Part shown: positions 42,650-53,344 of the stretch, piece after piece
Layout of the letters: every line of letters begins with the position of its first letter
Numbering within the stretch: position 1 is the first letter of the stretch
Origin: Bemisia tabaci
Lineage: Eukaryota; Arthropoda; Insecta; Hemiptera; Aleyrodidae
Direction of reading: 5' to 3'
Assembly: GCF_918797505.1 (NCBI RefSeq)
Contig: NC_092797.1
Location: 51,434,157 to 51,498,156 of the forward strand
Length of the DNA: 64,000 nucleotides
Position numbers and translations under genes: made by a program
Notes under the pieces: generated by a model
Databases searched by the model: none
Told to the model about the DNA's origin: nothing
Seen by the model: only the letters and a program-made list of their open reading frames with translations

Positions 42650-42890
42650 TTCTGAGGAGGAGCGTTGTATAATCAGTCAAGCCTCGCCAAATCTCCCCCC
42701 TCCCCTAAAATTATATATTATTTATGGATATTTTCTTTGAACTTTTTCTTACACCAGGTAAAAAGGCAAAAATAAGTCTCCGAAAAAATTGAAAAATAGA
42801 AATTTACATCCAGAAAATCCATATTTTGACAGAAAAAAATTGACAACGAGAGAGGTTGCTTAAGGTGTTTTTCCTTAGCCTGGCCGAGGA
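42650..42890. mobile_element. Decayed family 1 MITE
   Basis: GAGGAGGAGCGTTGTATAAT and CGCCAAATCTCCCCCCTCCC at the left; GTTGCTTAAGGTGTTTTTCC and TTAGCCTGGC at the right. The interior is replaced or strongly diverged. Confidence 0.5.
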
Positions 42891-42929
42891 TTTTCGTTTC
42901 CCAATATCCAGTAAACTCGCGTCTGGGTA

Positions 42930-43109
42930 TCAACGCGGTATTGCAGCATAAGTGAATTACTGTTTATGGAACTGACCCTCGCACATTAATTAAAACTTAG
43001 CGATTCCTTTTATGCGGCGGTCGACGGGCCTCTTTGTCAAACTCCGGTTCGTTACTTTGAGTTGTCTCCGCGCGGGTATCGCGGCCCATTCTCGTGTCCG
43101 TCGATGAAA
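42930..43109. other. Short GC-rich single-copy island
   Basis: Carries CACATTAATTAAAAC (homeodomain-type core) followed by CpG-rich sequence. No repeat match. Candidate regulatory sequence by composition only. Confidence 0.22.
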
Positions 43110-43237
43110 TAAACGTATTTACAATCGAAAAGAACTATCTCCACTTTGACATGAGCCCCTCGGTGCATGTATCCTTACGGATTCCAGGAACCTAGTCATA
43201 ATAATGGAGGTAGTTCTTTTTTATTCGCATACGTCCC
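43110..43237. mobile_element. Family 2-related foldback MITE
   Basis: AAACGTATTTACAATCGAAA and AGAACTATCTCCACTTTGAC at the left; ATAATGGAGGTAGTTCTTTT and CGCATACGTCCC at the right. It is close to the tandem units at 16356-16812. Confidence 0.75.
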
Positions 43238-45114
43238 GATGTAACGGAGTATGCTTCCCTTCCACATGAGCCCTGGAAAACAGGCATTAAACGGATAGTG
43301 GGGCTCATCTTAAATTGTAGGTACGCGTATACGGTGGGAGCGACGAAATATTCAAATGCCTCCGCTCGACTCATTTGTTCGCTCTGAGCTTTTTTTCTAA
43401 GTTTTTGTTTTTGCCCCCGATCAATTGACTGTCTGCTGATCGCTACTCGTAATGTATGCGTGCATCATCTCAAGGATTTTTCACTCCGTTGCCAAGTTGT
43501 TTGGAATATAAATCGGAAGAAATTCTCAGAAATACTGTTCATTCATGTTAAATGATTGGATGAATTTGACCAAAGGTAGTCGGGCTGCATTTCATGCAGC
43601 ATAATAATTTCCTTTCATGCTTGATACTTATTCTTGTTCCTTACGAGTGGAGCAAGTCACATAATATCCTGAAACTTTATGTATTTTTCTTTGATTATGA
43701 ATTATATATTCAGCAGCGTTTTGTTTGATTTTTTTTTTATCTTTAAAAATGAAACCCGAGCTAAAATAAGGCAATTTCAAATATGACTTAGCTTATTTCC
43801 AGTTCATGCCGTTGCCGTTCATGCAAGTTTTGCTCGAGGAAATAACGTTGAAAGAAATCAGTGCCACGAAATTTGCAACGTCGCGAATCGGGATGTGTTT
43901 TCCGATATTAACCATAGTATTACGTCACATGCTGTAATTTCATAGCGTTAATAATCCGAAGAGTTGTGGTGAAGGTTCATTGACCAAGCTGAATTCATTA
44001 ATTTGAATAAGTGATGCAAAACTTTGAGGATGATAGGGGAATGATGTCTTTGTATTCCCAATTTTTTTTTTTTTTTTAAAGCTTCTAATGCTATTTTTAT
44101 GCAATCGTTAAATAAATTACGGGATTGTCGCCATCTTTTATTCAAAATGATTTTATAATTAAAAATTAAGGGATCGACAAAAAGGACAAAGTACTCGATT
44201 AAATTTGAGTCATTGTGAACTAATTATAACACTGAGGTTCACTTTTAATGGATGTTTTAATCATTCATACTTTTTAATCAACATATTGTTCAAAAGGCCA
44301 ACTCAGCGATTTTGCGTCCACTTTCAATTCATATTTTTTTCTCCTCAATTTTCACTGGCAAGTTTCAATTCTTTCTCTATTCAAAAATTCATGGCTCGTG
44401 GGAGTGTCTTTTTTATAATTTTTAGTAATGATTGCTAAAATAATAAGCACAAATATTGGTATTTTTGGTGTTTTCAATGCTGTTAATAATGTTAATAGCT
44501 TAAATCGGACAACACACTGACAAAGAAAAAAGGGCATTCTTTAAAGTTAAAATTAACAAATTTGGAATGAAGTTACTGAATTTTTGGTATAGACAGTGGT
44601 ATACCTCCTTTCGCCGGATGAGATTCTTTTCTTTGAGATTTCAATTATAACATATTTTAGACTCTAAACCATTATACATATCAAGACAGAAACGAAGTCG
44701 CGTATTTAATAAATCATTATTTAAGTCTCCAAAAATCCCTCTGGTCAAAACACGTGAATTTGCACTGCACGATGGTAGCACCGTAGTCTTCGAAACTGGA
44801 ATTTCATTCAGCAGAAAACGAGAAAAGAACGCCAATATTACACCGTAACCAGCAGGTAAATTTATGTTAATCAGCTCCGTGATATGTCATATAAACTGTC
44901 ATCACCGTGATATAGAATCATCGTAATCCTGAAATACGACTCAATAATAAATTTAAATTAAATTCTTCTGCTGTGAGCTGATTCTTATCTATTTGCCTCA
45001 ATCATCGTTTTCAACTTAAGACTGTAGCGCTGTTTTGGGCAAGGTTTAGGGCCAGCATTTCGATCATTTTTCGTACTGTATATTCAAGGAAAAAGGCTGA
45101 CCAGCCCCCACTCT
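43238..45114. other. Unassigned AT-rich stretch
   Basis: No repeat family, gene or GC-rich island is recognised. T/A tracts occur at 43731-43741 and 44062-44077. Confidence 0.3.
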
Positions 45115-45330
45115 TATTTCCTCTTTGGTTATCACTTTCCTGCTCAATTTTTCATCTTCTCATCCAATTTTTTTCTTCTTTTCACCTTTCTTCACCTTCA
45201 CCCCTTTTTTGCCTCTTTTTCTTTCCTCTTTTTTTGTCACTTCCCTTCTTTTATTTTTTTTTGGTCTCTTTTCTCACTCCTTTAACTCTTTTTCTTCTAT
45301 ATTGCTTCTTCCATCATATCATTTGTGCAG
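45115..45330 (+). other. Long polypyrimidine tract ending in an acceptor-like AG
   Basis: About 200 bases are almost purely C and T on the + strand (TTTTTCTTCTTTTCACC and similar). The tract ends with CATTTGTGCAG at 45330. No coding sequence follows, so a real splice acceptor is not established. A decoy acceptor, a cryptic exon or a triplex-forming tract are alternatives. Confidence 0.5.
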
Positions 45331-46455
45331 TCTGTCGAGATACACATTTTCAAAATATTACCAGCATTTAATACAAAAAAAATTAACAACAATGTACATA
45401 CATAATATTGTCGAGAATCCGCTTGACAAGATGTTAACAGAATTTTTGAGCAAAATGTTATCAGTTCAAAAATCACTGATTTCACGCAAATATTCCCATC
45501 AAAATGGTTTGAAAATACTATGAAAATAGACAAGAGCATTTACCAAAAAAAAACTAGGATATGCTCGTAGAAAATACTCCGGCAACATTCAGACGTGGTT
45601 CACGTTTTCTTCAAAAAGGAATATGTAAACATTTTGAACATACATGATACAATTTACTGGATACTGTGAGCAATACTGCCAGAAAATTTTAAAATATTTC
45701 ACAGCTTACTGGTCTTTTTCTTTGTCTTTTCCTTTGAAATAAATGAAGAAGAAAATTAGAGAGTCATTTCTTCGAGAAGTTCAGGAAGCAAAACGGAGGA
45801 CAAGGGGAAAAATTATACGATTTTAATGGGGGGCTTTTTTGTTTTTATTTTTATTTTTTTAGTGAGGCCCGCCGTGGCACGCGTCTCAGCATGCGCCGGG
45901 GGGCAACAATGGGCAAGATATTCCTCCGAACAATGGTTTTACTCACACGTATAAAGTGGCGGATTCTTCTGATGTGGTCAATGGCCTGCTCCCCCCCCCC
46001 CCTTCCTCTCCATTAACCGATGCTCTTTATAATCTACCGCGGGGCAATTCTCCGACGAAAAAGTGAAAGGAAAAGTTTTGGCCAAGACCTCTGATTTTAG
46101 TATCATTCTCACGTGTCCTCTCGGCGGATTATTTTGTCTCAGAAATGAATTATAGTTGGTGATAGTTATCACGAAAACATAATCCAATCCACACAGTTTT
46201 TATAACTTAATGAATTTTTGTGCCCTGATATTGAAATTACCTTGCAGGTTTCCCCCATTTCTGTGTTAAACCGTATTGTGAATATATAAATTAACAAAAA
46301 CTTAAACCAAAGTTAGTTTGACTTGAAATATTCTTGAGAAATCCAACTTGAAACGGCACCGATTTTTAAAGACAATATATACTTGATTCTTTTGGCACTA
46401 ATGGTATTAGTGGATTACTATCAACATCAACCGTGCATTGGTGCGCGCTCAATCT
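45331..46455. other. Unassigned stretch
   Basis: AT-rich. A C tract lies at 45991-46002 and a T-rich run near 45837-45860. No gene is recognised. Confidence 0.3.
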
Positions 46456-46690
46456 GGCCGGTTCGCCTTCAATACTAAAGTAGGCAATTTGAGCGGCTTG
46501 GGAGCGGTAATAGTTGCTTGTAGTAAAATGGTCGCGTTTATTCGTAGCATCGAGTATTATATTGGCGAATTAATATATTCGTGCAGTGCACCTTTTCACA
46601 CTCATCCTATCCAGTTTGCCTTCAATTTTAAAATAGGCAATGTGAGCGTCTCAGGAGCAGTATTAGTAGTGTACAGTTTCGTGCGACCAT
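46456..46690 (+). repeat. Direct duplication, period 153 bp
   Basis: GTTCGCCTTCAATACTAAAG then TAGGCAATTTGAGCGGCTTG (46461) recurs as GTTTGCCTTCAATTTTAAAA then TAGGCAATGTGAGCGTCTCA (46614), with GGAGC.GTA.TAGT following both. Two diverged units. 46691-47617 holds nothing else recognised. Confidence 0.7.
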
Positions 46691-47617
46691 GATCATCTAT
46701 TTTAAAATAATCTATTTTAAAATAAAAATATCATTATGATGTCATTCATTAAGTCATGAAGGAAATTGTTCTGTAGATGACGATAAATAACCACATCATT
46801 AATCTACGTTTAGTAAGTTTGAACCGTTGTAGAATATATTTTAGTTTACAATTGCTAAAGTATAACTTTTAAGAATTTCTGAGAATATTTTCTGGTTAAA
46901 GATATGGTACAAACAAATAACAATTTATTTGACAGCATGGTACCGAAAAATCCTTCATTCATCATAGGAATCAAAACATCATCTCCAAGTATTTTCGGAC
47001 GAGAAGATAGGATTTGAAACTTTTTTCGTATCCGAGACGTATCGAATTTTACAATTTTTCAACGTTCGTTATCCCTTGTTTCTAGACAAAAGCGGTCAAA
47101 ATGGTAGTAAATTTCGAATTCCGGCAACCATGTTCAGATGAGGAGGAAGTCGTAGTACAACCCAATTTGCGATGTATTTTATTAACGCTGTATCAAACCC
47201 CAACCTGTGCTAGCTGACGCGTCAACCATCTGGCGTGATGTTTCAGACGATTACCCGAGTCATCCAAGGAAGTGGAAGACGATTGAAATGTTATGGATGC
47301 TCATCAACTAAAAATTAGAGGCGAGGTGACTTAACATCGTCACTCACACTTACTTAAGTGACTGAACACAAACTTATACATAGAATCAAGTATGAATCCA
47401 ATATGAAAGATTGAAACGTGGGTAAACACGGCTAAAACTTCAAAAGCATTAAAAAGCAGGACGTCCCGAACCATTACCGGCTCATTTACAGCTGCAAAAA
47501 CACGAAAAAAAAAAAAACATTATGTGGTGACTTGATCCTAGTCGTTATCAAGTAACCGCACATATTGCATTCGTTTATTCGGGCTATGTTTTTTGTGCGT
47601 TATGGGGATCAAAATAG

Positions 47618-47866
47618 GGGCTTGGAGGACGAGGTGCAAAAAGTGCAGTTTTTAAATAAATTGAGATTTTAATTATTTCAAGTACAACTAGTCTCAATGC
47701 ATATTCTGTGAAAAAATCGCTCCCAATTCCAATTTTTAAGCATTTAAAAGTCAGTTTGAACTTTCTTTCCGCCCTAAGGATCCATGTAATTTCGGAACTT
47801 TAAGCACGTATTTCTCGAAATATAGCACAAATTGCGCATATGCGCTTGACCTCCAAGCCCCTCACA
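47618..47866. mobile_element. Family 8 repeat
   Basis: GGGCTTGGAGGACGAGGTGC at the left, AAGTCAGTTTGAACTTTCTT in the middle and CGCTTGACCTCCAAGCCCCT at the right. Confidence 0.82.
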
Positions 47867-47924
47867 TATTCCATTGCCATTCTTCCATCCTACCATTCTA
47901 TGATTACTGCCATTAAATTTTTCA

Positions 47925-48045
47925 GCATTAAAAAGTCAGTTTGAATTTTCTTTCCGCCCTAAGAATCCTCGCAATTTCGGAACTTGAAACACGTATTTCT
48001 CGAAATAGCACAAACTGCGCCTATGCGCTTTGACCTCCAAGCCCC
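47925..48045. mobile_element. Partial tandem copy of family 8 (right half)
   Basis: AAAAGTCAGTTTGAATTTTC through GACCTCCAAGCCCCTGAAAT repeats the right half of the preceding element and its flank (ATATTCCATTGCCATTCT). It was therefore made by local duplication together with flanking DNA. Confidence 0.75.
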
Positions 48046-48053
48046 TGAAATAT

Positions 48054-48275
48054 TCCATTGCCATTCTGCCATCCTGTCATTCTACCATTCTGCCATCCTC
48101 GCCATCCTTGCCATTTTTGTCATTTTTGCCATTCTTACCATTCTTACCAGTCATGCTATTCGTGCCATTTTTGCCATTCTTACCATTCATGCTATTCTTA
48201 CCATTCTTACCATTCATGCTATTCTTGTTATTCTTGCCATTCTTGCCATTTTTACCATTCTCCTCATTTTCAATC
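48054..48275 (+). repeat. Minisatellite with 9-bp CCATTCTTG-type units
   Basis: Roughly 24 degenerate units of CCATTCTTG / CCATTCTTA / CTATTCTTA / CCATTTTTG. The unit length keeps all frames open, so hydrophobic repeats (AILAIF-like) on + and NGKNGKN on - appear. These are not taken as genes. The array starts in the flank of the family 8 duplication. Confidence 0.88.
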
Positions 48276-48279
48276 GAGA

Positions 48280-48770
48280 GTAACCACTGCTCTTGGTGCA
48301 CGTCCATGGAACAAGTTACAAAGATTCGGCCTCCACCCGAGTCAAGAGGAGGCGGAAAGCGTTAAGATGGCCGATGAAAAGTCGAGGCGAGCTCGCAGTC
48401 TCCGAGGCCGATGCGAGCTGCACGAAGGAGGAAAGAGCTCAAAGAAAGCGCGAATAAATATAAGTATTCGCAGGAAGCCCCGCCTCCCCTTGCCGCGAAC
48501 TAGTCCGGCTCGGCAGACACATTCGAAGCCGGTCGTTAGTCAAATAAGATAAAGGAGGCCAGCAGCCAATCACGGGCGCCGCTCCGGGCCGGCGGGAAAA
48601 AAATCCCTGCATAATACACCAGCACACAGCACCCTTCTACACGGATCCACCAACACCGAGGAGTCAAGGCTGGCGTCTTCTGCTCCTCCGTTCTTTTTCC
48701 TCTCCGCCAAGCGGTTACCTTTGCATACATTACCGCGCCGCGCAAGACTTTATGGTAGAGTGAGTTATTA
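48280..48770. other. GC-rich island
   Basis: CpG-rich and repeat-free between the minisatellite and a hAT-type MITE. Contains AATAAATATAAGTATTCG (48451) in its middle. No convincing coding frame. Confidence 0.25.
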
Positions 48771-48774
48771 GAAC

Positions 48775-48938
48775 CAGTAGCGAAGCGTGAACGATCGATT
48801 ATTGGTTTTCCCCCATTTGAAGCTATGGTAAAGAATCGATTATTGAGGTGTTCGTTGCGAACATCCTGTTTATCGATCCTTAATCGTAGGTTTATATTGC
48901 GGATCAATCGATGTATCGAAAACCACGCTACGCCACTG
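48775..48938. mobile_element. Family 11 hAT-type MITE, complete (164 bp)
   Basis: CAGTAGCGAAGCGTG at the left mirrors CACGCTACGCCACTG at the right. Inside are CGATCGATTATTGG, ATTGAGGTGTTCGTTGCGAA and ATCAATCGATGTATCG. CAGTGGCG-type ends are typical of hAT elements. No matching 8-bp flank was seen at this copy. Confidence 0.88.
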
Positions 48939-49037
48939 GTGCGGAGCGGAGCCAGGATGCGACATTCTTTGGCGTGATTATCATTACCGATGAAATGCTA
49001 CTTTATTCCACCTCTCGTTCAGCATCGGCTTCTAGGG

Positions 49038-49117
49038 CTCCCACTGGAAAAAAGAATCTCTTGGATTTACAGTCTAGACTCTTAAAAAAATTGACGAGAA
49101 AAAATGCTCTTGACTGC
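49038..49117 (+). mobile_element. Family 7 MITE, left third only
   Basis: CACTGGAAAAAAGAATCTCT, TGGATTTACAGTCTAGACTC and GACGAGAAAAAATGCTCTTG match the left part of family 7. The copy breaks off at 49117. 49118-49660 shows nothing further. Confidence 0.75.
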
Positions 49118-49669
49118 TAATCACTATGCAACAATCCCCCTTGTTCAAAATGCGGTGCAACTACTCATCATTTTTTGTCAGACGGAACATTTCTGCTTAG
49201 TTGTCACTTGAAAACAGTACGAAGTAACGATTTTAGGACTGATGGCTTCCTTACATACTTCCTCTCACTTTTGGATGGTCACTTTGATCATCTGTCGAGG
49301 CTTAATCTCTGAAGGTGCTCGATGTAATCAGAACACATCATAGATCGGATCCTAAGATTTTCATAGAATTTTTTTCAAGACCCGGCGGAGAAATGAAAGA
49401 ATAAGTACCAGTTCGAGAGTCCAAGTTTGAAGGCGTAGAAGAGCCATATGGGAAGTACCTCAGAGTAAATATCGAATTTCAATTCACCTCTTTCGGCTCG
49501 TTTTTATGCGGTTTAATTGAACAACTATTTTTCGTCAAACAATAAAAATACAGTAAAATACAAAAAACAAATGGGTATACAAGGCTAGAGGAGACATAAA
49601 ACAACCAAAACGAAACACATTTTTCGTCAAACGAAACAAATTTCTGTGTAAAACCGCTCGAAAATCACA

Positions 49670-50282
49670 ATTGGCGGTATGGGCACATTAAAAAAGTCTG
49701 AACTTCATTCATCAACGCGCAGTCTGCGAAGTTTTTGTAAATTAAACTCTTTTTATTGTATTTATCACTTTTTCATGCCCAAAAAACTAAAATACAAGAC
49801 TGTGCTTCACACAGAATTGCCCGTAGGCGCGTGAATTCTGCAAATCGTGTTACAAACCACGCAGATTGCACAGCGAAGAGTGTATTTCAGACTTTTTTAA
49901 CGTGTTCATCGCCATTTTCGTGTGATTTTACCGACAGATTGTCTGTTCACTTGGCCGTATTTCTTGCGTACGACAGTTCCACTGCTCGTTGGCAACGAAG
50001 TCGAGTAGAATATTTCTACTTGAATCAAGTCACTTTTTAAGACTGTGTTTCACACAAAATTGCCCGTAGACGCGGAAATTCTGAAAAGCGTGTTACAAAC
50101 CACGCAGATTGCACAGCGAAGAGTGTATTTCAGACTTTTTTAATGTGTTCATCGCCATTTTCGTGTGATTGTACCGACAGATTGTCTGTTCACTTGGCCG
50201 TATCTCTTGCGTACGACAGTTCCACTGCTCATTGGCAACGAAGTCGAGTAGAATATTTCTACTTGAATCAAGTCACTTTTTT
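49670..50282 (+). repeat. Tandem duplication of a 243-bp unit with an inverted partial copy upstream
   Basis: Unit 1 is 49796-50038 and unit 2 is 50039-50282; they differ at only a handful of positions (AAGACTGTGCTTCACACAGA against AAGACTGTGTTTCACACAAA). Upstream, 49680-49740 carries the reverse complement of a middle block (CACATTAAAAAAGTCTGAAC). The high identity points to a recent duplication. Frames crossing the units (49756-50040, 50169-50360) have no recognisable domain. Confidence 0.9.
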
Positions 50283-50597
50283 CTAGTGTTAGTGGAATGC
50301 ATGGAGATATATCGTGATGCGGGGAGGCGAAAGGATAGCGCTTTTGGTATCTGGTTTTAATTCATTCGGCGGCGGTGGCATTAAAATGCGCGGCCGCCGA
50401 CAGCTCTGAAAATGGAATACGATGGAAATGAGCTCGGCCCAGCAATGGTCGAGCTCAAAATGCACAGATTCGAGACTCGGGCTCCATTCATGTTTTGAGC
50501 CGAGGACAGCCTCCTCCCTCTCCCGCTCTTGACATCACGACATTTTGTCTCGTTGGAAATTACAAAAACAATTTCTTCAAATTTTTTCCTGTAGACT
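50283..50597. other. Unassigned stretch
   Basis: A short GC-rich patch (50360-50410) and unique sequence. No gene is recognised. Confidence 0.3.
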
Positions 50598-50741
50598 AAT
50601 TGGATTACATTTTGCAATTTGGAACTATAAATTCTAGCCCGGTTAAGAACAACGTATGTGCCATTAGTTTCCCTATGCACACAAGTGTTCTTCCAGAAAA
50701 GCCAGAATTTATAGTTCCAAATAGCAAAATGCAGTCCAATT
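50598..50741. mobile_element. Family 4 MITE, best-preserved copy
   Basis: AATTGGATTACATTTTGCAA then TTTGGAACTATAAATTCT at the left mirrors AGAATTTATAGTTCCAAAT then AGCAAAATGCAGTCCAATT at the right. 144 bp. Confidence 0.87.
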
Positions 50742-51026
50742 TTTGCGATCAAATATGATAGAGACAAAAGGATGCCCTCTGCTTATCTCTTGACGGCAGG
50801 TGGGAACTTCCTCAGAGGGATTCAACATTTCCCTATAGAAAATTTTAAGGGAGCAACCATAAAATTATCGCCCTCGTGCTGGCTGTTACCCTACCTATAT
50901 CGGACGGTTGCGGCTGACTGATGAACTTCGGATGACGTAATGTGCTAAACAACTTTACCAAATGTCGGCTTGTTTGCTGAATGAATGGCAAGTGCACCTT
51001 GTTTTGTTAAACACGGTGGTAAAATA

Positions 51027-51148
51027 GACGCGTATTTCTGCCAAACGGAACTGTGTGCATTCAGACATGAGTCCTGAGACCGACAAGAATATATGCATAA
51101 CAGGACTCACGTCATGTTGCACATAGTTTCGTTTGGCAGAAACGTCCA
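51027..51148. mobile_element. Family 2 foldback MITE
   Basis: CGTATTTCTGCCAAACGGAA at the left mirrors TTTCGTTTGGCAGAAACGTC at the right. Both arms are intact. Confidence 0.85.
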
Positions 51149-51152
51149 AATA

Positions 51153-51265
51153 AAGCTGGGTTAACACTACTTTGCGAGGAAAACAAAGCCAAAAAGTTCA
51201 ATAATGTCAATGAGAGTCGACAATTTTTGAGCTCTAATTTTCCCACCCGGTTACATACGTGCCAC
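51153..51265 (+). mobile_element. Family 15 MITE, left half
   Basis: AGCTGGGTTAACACTACTTT, GCCAAAAAGTTCAATAATGT and GTCGACAATTTTTGAGCTCT match 27252-27350. The right half is absent. Confidence 0.65.
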
Positions 51266-51631
51266 GTTTCTTAGTGGTTTTTTTCTGACTTGTTGTTACT
51301 CATCTTCCTAGTATACGTAGGTCAATAATGGTTGAATGATGGATCCTCGACAGTCAAAGCTTCTACTGTTGTCAAGATACCAATGGAGGACCTCTCTTTG
51401 TCTCTGTGACAAGAAAGTTTTCGTGTCATATTCGGTTGCCTATTTTTCCTCGATCATATTCATCTTTTTCGGTGGGTTCATTAGAAACTCTCGAGTTCGA
51501 GTCGTCAAAAATTTAAATGAATCTAAGTTCCCACGCTAAACATGAATCTTCATTTGCTCCTCAAAAGTCGCGATTTCTTAAATTTGAGGTATTCTTTAAC
51601 AAACGTATTCGAATGGTACATACGCATTGAT

Positions 51632-51777
51632 AACTGGACTACACTTTGCAATGAGGAACTACAATTTCTGTTACAATGTAGAAACAACGTATGTACCATC
51701 AGTTTCCCTATGCGCATATAAGTGTTTTTAAGGATGAGCTAGACATTAGAGTATTTAATTTCAAGATGAAGTCCAAC
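51632..51777. mobile_element. Family 4 MITE
   Basis: AACTGGACTACACTTTGCAA at the left, CAGTTTCCCTATGCGCATAT in the centre and TTTCAAGATGAAGTCCAACT at the right. It ends only 27 bp before the next element. Confidence 0.78.
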
Positions 51778-51804
51778 TGTCGCATTCTGATCCTCATCAC
51801 TCAA

Positions 51805-52034
51805 CACTGGAAAAAGAAAACACATTGGATCTAGAGTCCAGACTCTCAAAAGCATCGACAAGAAAAAGTACTCTTGATTCAATCAGAATCTAGCTTAAAT
51901 CAAGAACCAAGCCTCTTAATTTAAGCGGATTCCGTTTTGATTCAAGCAAAAATCCGATTGAATAAAGAGTATTTTATCTTGTCAATGTTTTCAAGAGTCT
52001 GCACTCTAGATCCAATGTGTTTTTTTTTCCAGTG
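51805..52034. mobile_element. Family 7 MITE
   Basis: CACTGGAAAAAGAAAACACA and TTGGATCTAGAGTCCAGACT at the left mirror AGTCTGCACTCTAGATCCAA and the T-rich TTTTTTTTCCAGTG end. Full length, 230 bp. Confidence 0.9.
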
Positions 52035-52433
52035 AAGGGCTCCTTAGACGTTTCCGCGTATGCTGGGGGTGGGATCAGGGCAGCTAAGGAAAAAATTATT
52101 CAGGAGATCTATTTCGGCATCCAAAATTCCGGTTCCTGCTTCACTTCTCGTCGACACATCGGGCGACCCCAGGGTTACAGCCGAGGTGCGACAGAGGGCG
52201 CTGCGCAGGTGTCTAAAGCCAGCGAGGAACACGTAACCATGCTTTCCTACCGTCAATCATTGCTCTTGTTAACCTTTTTGAAAGTGCCGCTCGGCGTGTC
52301 AACGGGGAGGCGGTGTGGTTGAAAGAGGGAAAGGTCAACCGCGGTGTCATTCCGACCGGGGAACCACGAAACAGAGCTCCGCTTTCCGTTGTCACTTCAC
52401 GCGTCATATTCTCGGAGACAAGCGGAATGCAAC

Positions 52434-52599
52434 CAATGGCGTGGCTTGAATTGCGATGTATCGATTTTTATGTCATTTTAAACCTATGGACAAGGATCGA
52501 TAAACAGGGTGTTCGCAGCGAACATCTTAATAATCGATTCTTTACCGTAAGTTTAAATGGCATAACAATCGATACATCGCATTTCACGCTACGCCACTG
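52434..52599. mobile_element. Family 11 hAT-type MITE with 8-bp target duplication
   Basis: CAATGGCGTGGCTTG at the left and CACGCTACGCCACTG at the right are inverted termini. AATGCAAC flanks both sides exactly (52426-52433 and 52600-52607), the duplication length expected of hAT transposition. The interior has GTGTTCGCAGCGAACATC and paired ATCGATT blocks. Confidence 0.9.
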
Positions 52600-52835
52600 A
52601 ATGCAACGTATCATGCAGCTCACATTCTAGATTACTCCGGCGATCGAACAAGAAATCTTTTTGCGCGTCTTGTGGAACGTGGTATGAAGCAGAAGCTTGC
52701 AATTTAGACGTCAATATGACGTCAGAGCCACTATGTTCAAAAAGACTTCGAACTGCGCCGTCAATCAATCCCACGGGGTGAAACTTAATTGTTAATTTCG
52801 GTCGCTCAATTTAATTTCACAAACAAAGAGTTGAG

Positions 52836-53344
52836 CAATGGAGATGTTGCTTGTGTGAGGAATTTGCGATTTGACTGTCGGTTCGTATGAAAAAGTTCGG
52901 GAGAAACACGATGGTGCCACTGGTTTTCTCTGAAATCTATTCCCAAGCTCAAAAAAAGCTCTCAAGTTGAGGCCAAAATGGAGGGGATATCCTATATCTA
53001 TCCTGAGAGTCCACCTCTACATCAAGACGAACTCTCCATGCAAAGATAGGGAGCAAATACATTAGACAGGGCTGCCACTTTATTTAGGGACTCCAACTGA
53101 AAACAGGCAGCCCTGCTAATGTATTTGCTTCCTATCTTTGCATGGAGAGTTTGTCTTGATGTAGACGTGGACTCTCAGGATAGCGTGGGATATCTCCTCC
53201 ATTTTGGCCTCAACTTGAGAGCTTTTTTTGAGCTTGGGACTTGATTTCAGAGAAAATCAGTGGCACCATCGTGTTTCTCGCGAACTTTTACATGAGAATC
53301 AATCGTCAAATCGCAAATTCCTCACACATGCAACATCTCCATTG
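52836..53344. repeat. Long inverted repeat, arms about 240 bp with a 30-bp loop
   Basis: CAATGGAGATGTTGCTTGTG at 52836 mirrors CACATGCAACATCTCCATTG ending at 53344. The symmetry runs through the whole arm (for example CTCTCCATGCAAAGATAGGG against TCCTATCTTTGCATGGAGAG and ATTAGACAGGGCTGCC against GGCAGCCCTGCTAAT). The arms differ at only a modest number of positions. If transcribed as intron it would fold into a near-continuous duplex. No coding sequence. Confidence 0.93.

Noticed and set aside
45125..45523. A 132-codon serine/phenylalanine-rich frame
   Set aside because: Its first half is the polypyrimidine tract read as codons; the second half shows no domain.
48054..48275. CRISPR-like array
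   Set aside because: The units are 9 bp, degenerate and without spacers, and the genome is eukaryotic.
48077..48307. Antisense frame with NGKNGKN repeats
   Set aside because: A direct translation of the 9-bp minisatellite; all frames stay open because the unit is a multiple of three.
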